Shown: positions 1-11,400 of the stretch, in pieces
How the letters are laid out: each line of letters opens with the position of its first letter
How positions within the stretch are numbered: position 1 is the stretch's first letter
Origin: Taenia hydatigena
Taxonomy: Eukaryota > Platyhelminthes > Cestoda > Cyclophyllidea > Taeniidae
DNA: 64,000 nucleotides
Direction of reading: 5' to 3'
Assembly: GCA_036345935.2 (NCBI GenBank)
Contig: JADWOT020001874.1
Coordinates: 22,240 to 86,239, forward strand
The notes under the pieces: model-generated
What the model was told of the DNA's origin: nothing
Databases searched by the model: none
The model's input: only the letters and a program-made list of their open reading frames with translations
Position numbers and translations under genes: made by a program

Positions 1-574
1 TCGACAGGTCACACCTCTGTCGAGAGTCACTGTGGCAGCAAACGACTGGGAAATATAAGACCTTGTTGTCGGCATGAGCAGCGTGTGCATAGACTCCTCT
101 GTCGACTCCTCCTCAGGCATTCTTTTAACAAATAATCAGACAGTAACGTGGAAGGGAGGTTTTGAGGCTTCATTGCAGTTCCCTTCGCTTGCACCAAGTC
201 TCTTCTCACGATTTGATACATCGTATAGCACGGTGGTACAAAATAATAGAGGTTTTAGGAAATAAGCCTTTTCCTCCTTTCATTTGGGCAGCTTAGTTTA
301 TGATCGCTGGTTGCTTAAGCATATAAGTGACTAAGAAGGCGCTCGTTTGCTTTTAGCAAAAGGGAACGAAAGGGCAACCTTCGTTTTAAATGATAGGTGA
401 AGAGAAAACGAGAACTTACACGGATGTTTGATAGATAAAAGGGGGAGGCAGAGCTAGCAGGAGTGGAAGGAGTCAGAGTGAAGCGGATGGTTGATTTATA
501 AGTTTAACATTGGAGAAGTGAGGACTTGACGTCAAACAAAGACAGGAGAAAAGGAGTTGAAAGGACCTCTTGGA
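1..574. other. Non-coding stretch, nothing recognised
   Basis: Only short overlapping frames are present, without splice-site support or a recognisable motif. The stretch precedes homeobox copy A. In copies C and E the corresponding upstream position carries repeat R1, but I could not align R1 convincingly here. Confidence 0.5.
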
Positions 575-2457
575 TGCTGCTGTGTCGACACAAAATTAAG
601 TCGTACGATGATTAGTTGCCATCTCTGATGAGTCGGACTCATGTCTAACGATTGAGCATGACATGATGTCGTTACGAGGAGTTGATTCGACACGATTAAG
701 ACTCCAATCACATTGTTCTGACCAGTAAAAATAGATTTTATTGGCTCTTCTAACCTATATAAACGCCACAGAAATGTGTGGTCACAATTTCATCATGTCT
801 AACTTCACAGTGAAAAAGCTTGTAGATCCTCTCGGTCCTGAACAACTTTAACATCTGATAACGCTGCAAGACAACGGTATTGTCTATCAAATCGCTTAAT
901 CATTTTTATATACTGCCTTGTTTTTGCATACGTTTTTGCCTCAAGCTTTTGCACTTTTATTACCACATTCTGCCTATTGATCACCATGAGTTGAGGCTGG
1001 ACTCATTCGCCGTCCCTTACAGCTGTACCTTTCTGCAGGCACAGTAGTATACTCGATGCGCTCACGTTAGAAGAAGTTCTACACGCACTTTTCATTCGCA
1101 CGTTGGTCAGGGCTGACATCGAAAACTTTTGTACAATGATCCCAATCAGTGACATTACTATTTTTGACTGTCGCAAAGCCGTCCCAACGACCACGCAAAC
1201 ACACCCAGTCCAGCCAGTGGGGTCAAGATCAAACAAGACCTGATTGCATGCATAAAATAGCATCAAGTTACATGCAAATGCACATGTTCTTATTCCAACT
1301 GTTTTGTTTTACAGATGCGTCTATTACGGAAGGCCCAGTTGTACCTAGGGAGGGACAAACTCCAAAGCCTATGCTGCAACAGACATCCTGCATCGACATG
1401 TCTTTACCTCCAGAACAAGTTGAAAGCTTAAGCCATCCTCAGTCTACCACTACATTGCCGATCTTTCCAACGCCAAACTCACACCTGTTTGACACTTCGT
1501 CAAATTTTACGTCAGCAGCTGCTGTTACCACAGGTTCAACAACCGTTCCCATCGTCTAGCACGTGCCAACATCTGGCAAATGCTTTCTTTATTTCGAATT
1601 ACTCTCTTCTCCACCAACTTGCTGCCACGGCATCGATGCCCGACTCAGCAAACTTCTCTACAACACCAACCACAGAGCAACTTCAGGTACGCCAGACAAA
1701 TTCTGAGGCACGAAGACAGGGCAGACGCAGGATCTACATCTTGTGGTAACAAATTGATGAGATGATGAAATGCTTCAACAAGAAATACTACCTTAAAATA
1801 AATGGCCACAAAGATTTGGCGCGTTGCTTTAACTTGATGAGGAATTAGGATAGTCAAGCATTAAATTGTTAAATTAACTATTTAATAGACCGCTATTGGT
1901 GTGTAGCGGTTGACTGTCAACGAATGAGTCGTCCAAACACGTCTTAATTTTGACTTCTCTGTTAGATTGGGAGATGGTTTTAGATTCAGCGCTACAAAAC
2001 AAGGAGGATCGGCGGGATAATTTCTGGCAATGAGGGGTCTGTAACACAGCCAAAGCGTCGTGACATAGACAGAAGCGTTCCATCAACCGACTCGTGGGAC
2101 AGCGGCTTCAGTGAAAGCTTCGGGACTGCTGAGAGCTTCCAACCACAACTGTATTACACTTAGAGCAAACCCCTTTCAGGGAAGGTGGTGGTATGCTGTC
2201 AAAGCAAGGCTGCAATTTAAACCGCTGATGAAGTTACCCGAAAATAAGCTTTTCGCTTAAACAGACCAAAAACAGGGTCAATTTAACTACTGATGCAACT
2301 AAGAGGATTACAAAATAGCCCTAGCAAAACAAATACCCTGTAGGTTTGATATTTGGCCTCCATTTAATTGCCTATTTTAAAGTGTCGTGCAAATCAACCT
2401 GCGTGATGTTAAGCGACTCATATTTATTCATCGTAACTATGATGTTGACCCGACGTC
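575..2457 (+). pseudogene. Decayed NK-type homeobox gene, copy A
   Basis: A three-exon gene skeleton can be followed. Exon 1 begins at an ATG at 795-797 (MSNFTV...LVDPL) and is broken by stops. Exon 2 follows a strong acceptor near 1314 (TTTTGTTTTACAG) and codes for a Ser/Thr/Pro/Gln-rich linker, then the homeodomain start at about 1717-1850: RRQGRRRIYILW, a stop, then QIDEMMKCFNKKYYLK and DLARCFNL. A frameshift lies in the linker near 1550. After a short intron the acceptor CTGTTAG ends at 1965, and helix 3 reads WF-stop-IQRYKTRR, followed by an open Ser-rich tail (PSTDSWDSGFSESF) to a stop near 2160. Helix 3 and the intron at homeodomain position 44/45 identify the family; NK class is judged from the QRYKTRR end and the RRRxLF start. 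At least two in-frame stops and one frameshift make it a pseudogene. Colinear with copies C and E for about 1.8 kb. Confidence 0.78.
755..797 (+). promoter_or_regulatory. TATA-like element upstream of the ATG of homeobox copy A
   Basis: CTATATAAAC at 755-764 lies about 30 bp upstream of the ATG at 795. Copy C has the aligned but mutated CCTATGAATACG at 36097 and an ATG at 36137. The conserved spacing across duplicates suggests an ancestral promoter or start that was copied with the gene. Activity is not shown. Confidence 0.35.
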
Positions 2458-3230
2458 GTATATGCTGCTTGTGCCTCGACAACATGCCATCACCTTCTCC
2501 TGAAGGGACTTGCTGATTGTTGGGACTCCTGTTGTGATTGGGAGCTTTTAGCAGTTCCAAAGCATTCACTGAGGCCTCTACGCTACGAGTCAGTTGATGG
2601 GGCACTTCTTTTTATGTCACAAACCATTAACTGTGTTATAGATACCTCAGTGCCAAAAACTTTTTAACTGACGTTCTTTGCTATGTAGCGCTGATTCTGG
2701 AACTATATCACATTCTAACAGAAAAGTCAAAAGTATGACAAGGTTAGAAAATTCAATCTTATACAATCAACTACTACACACTAATAGCCGTTCGCCAAAC
2801 AAGTTCATCCAATACCTTAATGCTTGACCAACCTGAGTCCCCATCAAGTTGATGCGACCCACCAGCTCTTCGCTTTCATTCACATTGATGCAGTTTTTCT
2901 TGTTAAAGCACTTTATCGTCTCGCCAATTTCGTACAGAGTGAAGAGGGCCCTGCCTCTGCCTTGCCTTTGTACCTCTGATACTGTCTGGCATTTCGAGGT
3001 TGTTCTGCGATTGACGGTGCATAGAAGTATGCTGAATCAGGCATAGGCATAGTAGCAGCAAGTTGCTGGAGAAGAAGATAATTTAGGATTGAAAAGATTT
3101 TTTGTCGGAATATATTGACACGCGCTTGGCGGTGGAAACAGTCGTTGCACTTGTGGTTGCAGCAACTGCTGACGCAACTTTAATGAGGTGGAAAATACGA
3201 GAGGTGGTTTGATGGATGCTGAAATCAAGG
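2458..3230 (-). pseudogene. Decayed NK-type homeobox gene, copy B, inverted against copy A
   Basis: Read on the minus strand. From 3230 down to 2960 lies the Gln/Pro-rich linker (LRQQLLQPQVQRLFPPPSAC), matching copies A and D. From about 2960 to 2805 lies the first part of the homeodomain (GRALFTLYEIGETIKCFNKK, then EELVGRINLMGTQ), ending at a donor-like CAG/GTTGGT. After a short intron, TTTTCTGTTAG precedes 2714, and helix 3 reads VI-stop-FQNQRYIAKN: the Trp codon TGG has become TAG. Further on (2620-2460) comes the tail ALELLKAPNHNRSPNNQQ, then SGEGDGMLSRHKQ, cut off where copy A's 3' flank starts. The 5' part of the gene is missing beyond about 3230. It forms a tail-to-tail pair with copy A without the R2 spacer seen in the other pairs. 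Confidence 0.72.
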
Positions 3231-5105
3231 TAGTGATCGAAATCCTGGGATTGAGAGAACTCGTTGTTCTGTTACTATGGTGTCAATGAGCGAGTCACGT
3301 GCAAATAATGCCCTTGGACGATCGCGGCTTCCCGTGCTGACACGTGGATAACAGAGAGCGGCTGGAATAGCGCACTTCCTCTTAATCCCGCATCATTGCC
3401 ACTTTTGCATTTTGCTAATGAAGAAGATCGACTATGGCTCGCGATTGTGCGTCGGCTATGGGAATCTGAAAGTCGTAACTAAGAGGGAGGCATTTCCTCT
3501 ACTTTACATAAACGAATCGCTAGATTTGTCAGCTCAGCTTAAATAGTTCTCCATCCTTGATTCTACTTTAGAATGGTAGAATGTAGAAGTGGCGGTGGCG
3601 AACAGATGGAAGCCAGCTTTTGCATTGCGAAACGCGCTACATGAATTTTGGACAATGTCATTTAGGCTGGTGTAGCGACCACAGTTCAACACTTTGTGTA
3701 GCCCGCAAATGTAGATATATTTTCAAACAAAAGTGTGACCTATCTCAATGATCTCTTTGTCATTGATTTAGAAATCTAAGAGCACAACGCCAGCCTAAAA
3801 CTGGGCCAAACCGCCTTTGAGACATAAAATTGACATTGAGTCAGAAAAAATGCAGTTTTCTGCGACGAGCTGTCACCTTTTTTGGGGCATATGCTCGTCA
3901 GAGGGGATGACAGTGCCCAAATATTGTGCATAACGAGAGAGCACATGACCAACATCACCCAACAGACAAAGCTTGGCATTTCTTAGATTCGGCAAATCAC
4001 TGCTTTGAAATAATCTTGCTTGCCGCAGCTGTAAATTACTCCACAACCCATGGGACCTGTCAGCATCTCTCGCAACGGTTTTGATTGATCGTCCGGAGCT
4101 CTTGTGGTGAGGTTGCAGGGGGTGCCATTCCACTAAGGAGACACCATATTCGTTTAATTGCTCTTCCTCCCGTTCCCTCTGTCTCGTGCCCTGACCCATC
4201 CTAGCATTGGGTGACGCGATTCAAAAGATGCTGTGAAGTGATGCAGCACGAAATGATGCACTTATTTCTTACTCACAGCGTCATAAACTGCGGCAATTTT
4301 CTACATCGAAGTAGTTTTGCTTAGCTTAGCTTGGCCCTTTGACAACACGCCACCTCAGCCCATATCAGTAATTACAATGCATCATTAAAATCAACTCAGA
4401 CTTACGAAAACCCAACTGAAACCAGGATGCACTCTCTCTACCTCTCAACACAAGAGTGATGAGCCAAACAATCACTTTTTTTAATAATTCGGTTGCAGCA
4501 AAAGGTAGCCGCAGCACTTCTGCCACTATCTAAGGACTTTCCTGACATCACTGGGCTATAAAAATACAAAAAAGGTGCTGGGCGGCCCTACGAACGGCCA
4601 GAAAGCTATTACACAGAGCTGCAGCACCATGACTTCCATTTGCTTACCACACACCATCGATTCAGCCCATAGACTCATAAAAGCAATTTTGGTTTGCTCC
4701 ACAAGATAGTTCTCTGGCTTGAGATGAGTTACTTCTTTGATTCTCCACCAAAGGATACTCAGACACTAATGCCACAGGTAATGGTGCTTTATTCAAAACG
4801 CAACAATGAACCACTTCACCTCACACACCTCATCTACGTCGACCAACAAGCAAATTTATCATCAACCGCGCAAAACCCATTCAATCCCCACTTTCCTGTG
4901 TTTGCAAAGAAACACGAAACAATTAGTGACATTTTTTAAATTCTCTAATGATGGAAAATCAACAGGAACATACAACACTATCATAGGTTAGCAAAGGGGA
5001 CGTAGACATTAGGAAGAGTGAGAAATCAGGATTTCGCGAGCTTGTACTGCTCAACATTGAAGCGCTGCCAGAAGACACAGTAAATCATTCCAGTGTCACC
5101 TTTAC
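3231..5105. other. Mostly non-coding; one unassigned minus-strand ORF
   Basis: A minus-strand frame at 3873-4199 is open for 108 codons (ending IPSDEHMPQKR) but has no recognised motif or start context. The rest shows no splice-bounded exon or repeat that I can support. Confidence 0.35.
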
Positions 5106-5236
5106 CTCTTGACGAATGGTCATCATGAAATTTACAATAGCGGCGATGTTTCTGCATCGACGAAGTGCGCTTACAATCTTCCTTGAATGACGGACCTCTC
5201 AGCTGCATTCGATTTACACACCATCGACACTCTACC
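5106..5236 (-). CDS. Candidate internal exon, unknown product
   Basis: On the minus strand a strong acceptor (CCTGTTTTTGTTTCTCAG) ends at 5237, and a good donor (AAGAG/GTAAAG) follows at 5105. The 131-nt segment between has one open frame, VECRWCVNRMQLRGPSFKED, continuing through a basic, Cys/His-containing stretch (HRRYCKFHDDHSSR). No domain is recognised. Support comes from the two splice signals and the open frame; the frame stays open beyond the donor to 5026. It lies on the same strand as the FN3 gene but downstream of that gene's stop codon, so it would belong to another gene. It may also be chance. Confidence 0.3.
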
Positions 5237-8226
5237 CTGAGAAACAAAAACAGGAAGTTTGGATTGCGGAAGCCTCTATTAATACCAAGGAATTAAGGTC
5301 GAAACAGTAGTGCTGGTATTAATCTGCATGAACAATCATAATGCAGAGGTATTACGCGATATAGTAAGCGACAAGTGACGTTATACACAAAATAGTCATC
5401 ACTTATCAAGAACACCACGGATTAACGCCAGTATCTGTGGAAGAAATTGTTTACAATCGTCAACCTGCTCAGCAATTTGACGCTCCAGCGGTGTAGACCT
5501 CCATCGATCAGTGGCGATCCCGCAAATGCTGGTTTTTCGAATCCACTCGTGCAGTGGTATTTCCTGAGATCCTTTGTTTGTTGGGCAAACTTACCGATAC
5601 CCAGCGTCTGCTTGACACAACTGCAAAATGCCTTCATGTGCTACTGCTTCTAAAACATCCTCTCCTCTCTTGTGCCCATCCAAAGCGATATCATAGTCAA
5701 GATGTTTCCAAAATCATAGCTTTGCGGCAGACATGGAACTGTTCCTGCTGTACACCACTCTACACACGCGCTGTAGCCTGGTGGTCGTCGACAGGTGGAT
5801 TCCATCCAAGAGCAAACATTACTAGACGGTGTCCACTGATGAAACACAGGCCACAACCACTCGTCTTACTGCTCTTAATTGTAGGGCGGATTTAAAGTTT
5901 TTGAAAAATTACACACAAGCGAAATTTTTCCGTGACCTAGGATATTATCCACTCTTGAAACGAAGTTCTGAGTGGGATTAATAAAATCTGGGGTCATCGT
6001 GAGAGAAAGATAGTGCACATTAAGGACACGTTCAGGAACTGGGAGAAGAAATAAATGCTACAAATAAAGCGGGTAGGATCTACGTAATAATCACTTCACT
6101 TTAAGAATGGCAAGCACTTATGGGTTTGGGACAAGATGGCACAGAAAAAAAAGGACTCGCAACAAAACTTGAGGCTAAATAAACAAAAGCTGGCTTAAAA
6201 TCTTATGTCGAAAGCTAAAAAGAGAACAAAACTTGGACTCACTGATGGATCAATTACGAGGCTGGAGACATGGAAAACAAAGCTGTGTTTAAAGCGTTTG
6301 CCTAACGAAATAACCAAGACGAGTTGCCAAATTTTCTGCTCCTCATACCTTTAAAAAGGCAGAAGTTTACAAGATAGGTGAGAAACTTATAAAGATCAGA
6401 TAAAACTATGCCAAAAGGCGATCCAGCAGAATCATAGTAAAACTTACAACTAGAAAAAATCAAACTGCTCCACTTTGCGCGCAAAAGCCCTAGCTTTCTA
6501 CAGAGAGCCTGTAAATGGATTGATGTCTACCCTTCGCAAACTGACAAAAGGCGAAAGAGGTTCTGCCTCGCCATGCAATCACCTTTGGACTCTTTTTCCA
6601 AAACATTAGCATCTATGTGAAAATTGCGGAAATGAATAGAACAGGCACAAATAGTGCCATAGGAGTAGACGCGGCCATCTGAATTACGAGAGCTCTTTGT
6701 CACTCGTTCATCAAAAACAAAATTGATCCTCAGTTACGAAAAAGGGGAACGAATAATCGTAGATATTCAATTACTCCCTCTCAAAAGCACTTAAAAAAGA
6801 AACTACTTAGTCAAAATCTCTCACTACACTAAGCATAGACAAATAGAAAACGCATGAATTGTGAAGAAAACAACACAATTGAATTCTTAATCACTCTAAC
6901 AATAAAAAATGGGCTTTCCACGTAAAAAGAAAGAATTAGCCTAACTCATCTTACCAATAATAAAACCGGTGGTAGAGTGGGAAGAAGCAACAACGCAGAG
7001 GCCAATCGTAAAAGCACTAAGCATCAAACACTCGATGATGAGCCTCATGTCTACTGTAATGGAGTGATACGATGATCCTGATTGGGTTCGGCAGCCCTGT
7101 GGGTAAACATTTAACAGTACATATCACATCTCCGGCAGTATCTGCACTCTTTGCGTTACAGTGCTTGACACCTGCTTCCCTCCCTGCCCTTCATTCAGGC
7201 CAGGCACCAGTGATTTAAGTAGCTTGTCGACACAAAATTGATGTTTTCACCCTCAACTAGAGGCTTTCTCTTTACCTAACTAAAGCGCTTTCTTCTAACA
7301 TCTTAGACACCCAAAATTGTTCAATTCCCATTATTTGAATGCTTTCGTGTGTACACTGTAAACAAGTCCGTCTCAGCCAGCCTCACATTCCAGAAAGCTC
7401 AGTCCTGAATACCATTCTGGTTTCCATAAAAAGACAGAGCAATGTCCACTTTATTCTCTGTATAGTTGGCTCATTTTAGCCAAATTTTTGGTTGAAACAC
7501 TAAACAAGTGTAGCAAATTTATTTGATCAATCCCAATTCCAGTGAGTAAGCAAAACCATAAGTTATCATTAGGTGCTTTGTTTACCAACCTCCACACCCA
7601 TCCATCATCCACCGTTTTCTTGAATCAGTCTGTCTATACCCACACACCTTTGGTCCCCAATCGTTCATCTGCTTGAGCTTGTTCCGGATCAAATATGCGG
7701 GTCGCGTAAATTTATAAATTACTACTTCGATGCCTCAGCTTTTCGTAAGAATCCTCTATCATGCTTGATATCTTTCGTTTATTTAGAATGTCATTTTAGG
7801 CCAATTGTTAGAGTGTTTAATACTTGTACTCTGCATTCAAACAACATTTGCACAAGGTGGTTTCCCTGGCTTCCCAACAATAGTTGTTTGTTGGCGCGTT
7901 CATCAAACACCGCATTTAATGATTTCGCTTTTCTTAATTGTCTTTCAGCTTCTTAACTGCTGTTTCATGGCATGATGAGAGCTGCATTAAAAGGCAAAAC
8001 CTAGCAATTAGCACAGCAGAAGGGCCAAAAACTAGCTTTTGAAGGCTAGTAAAAGCAACTAAACCTAATATTTTATAAAGAACTAAAGATTGTTTCCTTA
8101 TTTCGTCAACTTAACATAAAGCAAACGTCACAATCTGGGTTTTGTGGGGAAAGTGCCCTCACTTCTGTTGAATTTTTGCCGAAACAATCGGTTAGTAGAT
8201 CCAGAGATTAGGAAGGATGAACAAAC
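5237..8226. other. Non-coding stretch, nothing firm
   Basis: AT-rich, with only short frames. A plus-strand frame near 5554-5895 is open for 113 codons but has no motif and no splice support. No repeat of other parts of the window was noticed here. Confidence 0.4.
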
Positions 8227-8379
8227 TGTTAGATACGTGCGCGTCCGCCTCTCTGTTAGCCAGCAAAATACTGGGCCTAAATGCGTGTCGGGTGTAGGTT
8301 TGATTCCGAGTGCGTTTCCAATGCCGTTTGACCATTTGGTATTGGGCTTGGAGCGATTGCTATTGCACTTAAGTTTCAG
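8227..8379 (-). CDS. Candidate Ig-like exon
   Basis: On the minus strand the acceptor CTGGTTATTTCCTCAG ends at 8380. The frame then reads LKLKCNSNRSKPNTKW, later DTHLGPVFCWLTE and RTYLTV. The spacing Cys - about 10 residues - Trp - ... - Asp-x-x-Gly-x-x-x-Cys and the final LTV strand resemble a C2-type immunoglobulin domain. Possible donors are GTATCT at 8236 or GTTTGT at 8226, giving 143 or 153 nt. It lies on the same strand as the FN3 gene but beyond its stop codon, so it would be part of another gene or a relic. A chance match cannot be excluded. Confidence 0.25.
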
Positions 8380-8781
8380 CTGAGGAAATAACCAGATAAG
8401 CAGGAGCAAGTAACGCATCGGGGCAATTCCTAGTGCATTCTTATAGGCATCCACGTAGGTGAAAACTCTTAGGTTCCTCAACAGAAGCGGTCCTCTGAAT
8501 TTGAAGGCAAGCTTTCCATTGTACGGTAGGCAGCATTTACTCTATTAATTAATCATTTTAGTCACTCACAAACAGGGGTGGAATAAATTGTCAAGCATTG
8601 TTTTTAGTGGTAAAAGAGTTGCCGTGGTTCATCTCCTGATTACTAGGCAAAGCTGGACCATTGCTGGCTCAACCATTCTCTGGATCAATGGAGCCTAGAA
8701 TAAAACAAAGAGTGGGCTTGATAGACAAACGTAACGCTTTATAATTCGCAGCAGGTGAAGCAGTCAATAGCTAACAGAGAC

Positions 8782-9455
8782 TCACAAGAAGATTGATGCC
8801 AACGCTAGAGTCATGGAAGCGAATAGGCCTGCAGTGGCTAAAGCAGGGGAGACAGACATGTTAGTTGTGGTAGTTGCAGGAGTTTTTGCTGATTACTTGG
8901 TCATAATGCATCCTCATTCCTGATTTGTGTAAAATGACAAATTTTCTTCACATCAATAATCGACTTTGCATAATGAGACAACCTGCACTGCCTCACTAAA
9001 CACACCTTATTAACTCTGTTTTTTAATGGCAGAGAGTAATGCGAATGTGCATACAGAATTGTTTTAGTTGTCGATTTATGTAGTTTAAGTTTTGCCAATT
9101 TTAACTAATAGATTATTGATCTATAAAATGAGTAGAAAGGACTCACCTCCTTTCGAACGTGGTGTAGTCACACTTAGTAGCTTACTGAAGTTGCTGGTGT
9201 ATTTATGCTTCAACAAAAGTCCCTTTTGCGTGAGTGCCCTGACGTATGCAGAAACGGTTTGTCCTGGCAATAAGCTTGTAAAATTGTAGCTTTGGCCTGA
9301 GGGGACATAAATTTCACCCTGCCATCTATTGTCGAGACACCAACCGATGATATGGCCAATAATGTCTCCGAGGGGTTGAGGTGGCGGATTCCACTTTATG
9401 TGCACCGTGTAGGGGTTGATCGCCTCAAGATGCACGTTCTCAGGAACGCCAGGGT
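8782..9455 (-). CDS. FN3-domain surface protein, last two coding exons (probable GPI-type tail)
   Basis: Two exons on the minus strand. The FN3 exon (9455-9147, 309 nt) has an acceptor TTTTTGCAG and a donor GAG/GTGAGT, is phase 1 at both ends, and encodes one fibronectin type III domain: VPENVHLEAI, then HIKWNPPPQP, GHIIGW, and YNFTSLLPGQTVSAYVRAL. Possible N-glycosylation sites are NFT and NFS. The last exon (8888-8782) starts in the matching phase after AATCAG. It encodes a Thr-rich linker (AKTPATTTTNMSVSP) and a hydrophobic tail (ALATAGLFASMTLALASIFL) that ends exactly at TGA, typical of a GPI-attachment signal or a terminal membrane anchor. The join gives ...RSKG-AKTPA.... Known family context: secreted single-FN3 proteins with such tails include the taeniid oncosphere antigens of the EG95/45W type; membership here is inferred from architecture. 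The upstream signal-peptide exon was not found. A TATAAA-type poly(A) signal may lie near 8740. Confidence 0.72.
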
Positions 9456-10489
9456 CTGCAAAAATGGGAAAACATCGATTTGTCATTAGTGCTGAGAGGA
9501 CCTTATAGCTTCTTCTGTTCCATTATGCCCTACTTGAATCCAGTTAAATAGAAGCAGATATAAATTATTTAGGCATCAAAGCGATTGAATGAATGTTAGC
9601 TGCTAAATTTATGCAAGATGTAAATGGGTTAGTAGGCAGAGGGTAGATCTGCACGATTTTTGTTTAGTTAGTGGCGGATTGAGCATTACATTACTGGGTC
9701 AGCATTTACTGATATCTTCTCTACACCCACACGACTATGATTCATATCAACACCTTCGTCCCAAATTATGTGATTAGGCACAGTAATACAATTGTAATAG
9801 ATATAAATAGCATCAACACACGAACTGTTTCGGTCCCACTACTTCCATTTGGCGTATTCACAGGGCTTTCAATCGTTTTAAAAGATTCATCGAGCAGCTA
9901 ATGATGGAAAGGAATGAGATTGACTACAAGGCCATGCGCATTCATTTAAAAATCGCACAAATCGCAGGCAACGATAGCTGTTTGGCGCCTTACTAAATTG
10001 TCACACTACTTGTTGACTGAGTAGTCGCCTTTACTTGAGGGAGGCAGTTCAGCTACAGGAATGGTGTTCACATGCTGGCACAGTTGTGAAGTGGTAGTGT
10101 TATCCATGAGATGTCTATTCCTAGCTGCTGGAGATTACAACCTTGTTTTATTTTACTATCTGATCTAAGGAAAAACTGCATAGAAGCTGCTAACGCTTTC
10201 ATGTGGAAGCCAAATCGGAGGAAATCAAGCAGGAGAAACAAATAAGGGTGGATATCAAGTCTGACGACTTTATTCTGTGGGTGCGAGAAGACATTAGCCC
10301 ACCATAAAAGGGAACCTCTGCGCGTTACTTCAGCGGCACCCTTACAATATTCGCGCTTGTCTCCCTTCAATCGCTGGAGACGAAGATGATTTTGTAAAAT
10401 TACGGTTTGCCCATTTGAATGGAATGGCATCGTCATTCGCGTTAAGAGAAAGAATTCAAATGGCAATTATTTGGGGGTCGATTCACTTA
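9456..10489. other. Intron or upstream region of the FN3 gene
   Basis: The signal-peptide exon of the FN3 gene would be expected at higher coordinates on the minus strand. A short hydrophobic minus-strand frame near 9815 (MLFISITIVLLCLIT, then stop) has no phase-1 donor, so I did not use it. A 132-codon minus-strand frame at 10068-10466 has no convincing domain. Confidence 0.35.
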
Positions 10490-10650
10490 CAGAAATGTGT
10501 CTTGCATTATGCCTCACCACGTGTGCTCCTCGTAAACTACTTAATTGGAAAGGTGGAGTAAATGCCCCCTTCCTTTTAGCTCCATGCCTTTATTTTTCCA
10601 CTTTAGTGCCACAAGGACGTCTCACCTCTCTGTCGCCTTCCCCTCCTACC
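10490..10650 (+). repeat. Dispersed repeat R5, copy 1
   Basis: Contains CACGTGTGCTCC, then a GGAGTAAATG-like segment and a TTTATTTTTCCACTTTAG/TGCCAC stretch, in the same order as at 13760-13880. A related segment occurs inverted at 11290-11400. Divergence is substantial. Confidence 0.45.
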
Positions 10651-11289
10651 TCATCGTCTTTCAGCAGCCTCTATGTCTCAATCGTGATTGTGACATGTCT
10701 AAACAATGCATACATTCAAAACCTAGATCAGACAAGCACAGGTTAGACTGGATCTGACCCAATCACCCTCTGCCCAAAACCGACTCGTGTTTTAGCATAG
10801 TTACGCTTATATTACCATTAAATTTTCATTTCAATCTTTCTTTGTCGCTTTATTTCGTCCTACATCACATCACTTCAGCTTAGTCTCCTAACCCTCCTTC
10901 ATTTGCCCTTCCGAGAGAGAAGGTGGGCGCGTCGTCCCCACTTCTTACTTTGTAACTTGTAAACTGGTCTAATTTCTACCTGTCCCTCCACCTGGCACTC
11001 TACAATAATGTGCTTTCCTCCCCAATTTGCCTGCTCAGTTTCCGCAATTTATTTACTATCGTCTGGCTGTTTGCCAAAGTTTGTGTCTGTCATTGTCCAC
11101 TTTTTTCGTCCATTTGGGGAGTCACTTTGATCGGATCTCACGACAACAGGTAGGAACGTGTGTGCGTTCGCGTGTGTGCATGCGTGTAGGTGTGAAGGCA
11201 CATCCATCTCATCCTCGCCTTCAATCTTGTACTTCCAGCCGATCAACTCGACTATGAAGTTAGGAGGAGGAGAAGGAGGGAGGAAAGAA

Positions 11290-11400
11290 TTGATGCTGGG
11301 CTTGAAGGAGGTGAAGGTGAGAGAAGCCTGTGCGAGACGCCCTCGTAGCACTAAAATGAAAATAAAGGTAAGTGGCTAAATGAAGGGACCGGATTGGGTA
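11290..11400 (-). repeat. Dispersed repeat R5, inverted partial copy
   Basis: The minus strand reads TTTATTTTCATTTTAG, then TGCTACGAGGGCGTCTCGC, aligned with the plus-strand copy at 10590-10640. The adjoining minus-strand frame (11049-11351) is open but unassigned. Confidence 0.4.

Noticed and set aside
606..680. CTGATGAG word near 625, resembling a hammerhead ribozyme core
   Set aside because: No GAAA box follows at the required distance, and the stem II pairing (GAGTC/GACTC) is not followed by the conserved core. Other CTGATGA words (5836, 45552) also fail.
9810..9860. Minus-strand hydrophobic peptide MLFISITIVLLCLIT as the signal peptide of the FN3 gene
   Set aside because: The frame ends in TAA and no donor in phase 1 is present before the stop.
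10068..10466. 132-codon minus-strand ORF as a possible Ig domain upstream of the FN3 exon
   Set aside because: The YC segment lacks the expected D-x-G-x-Y-x-C spacing and no matching splice phase was found.
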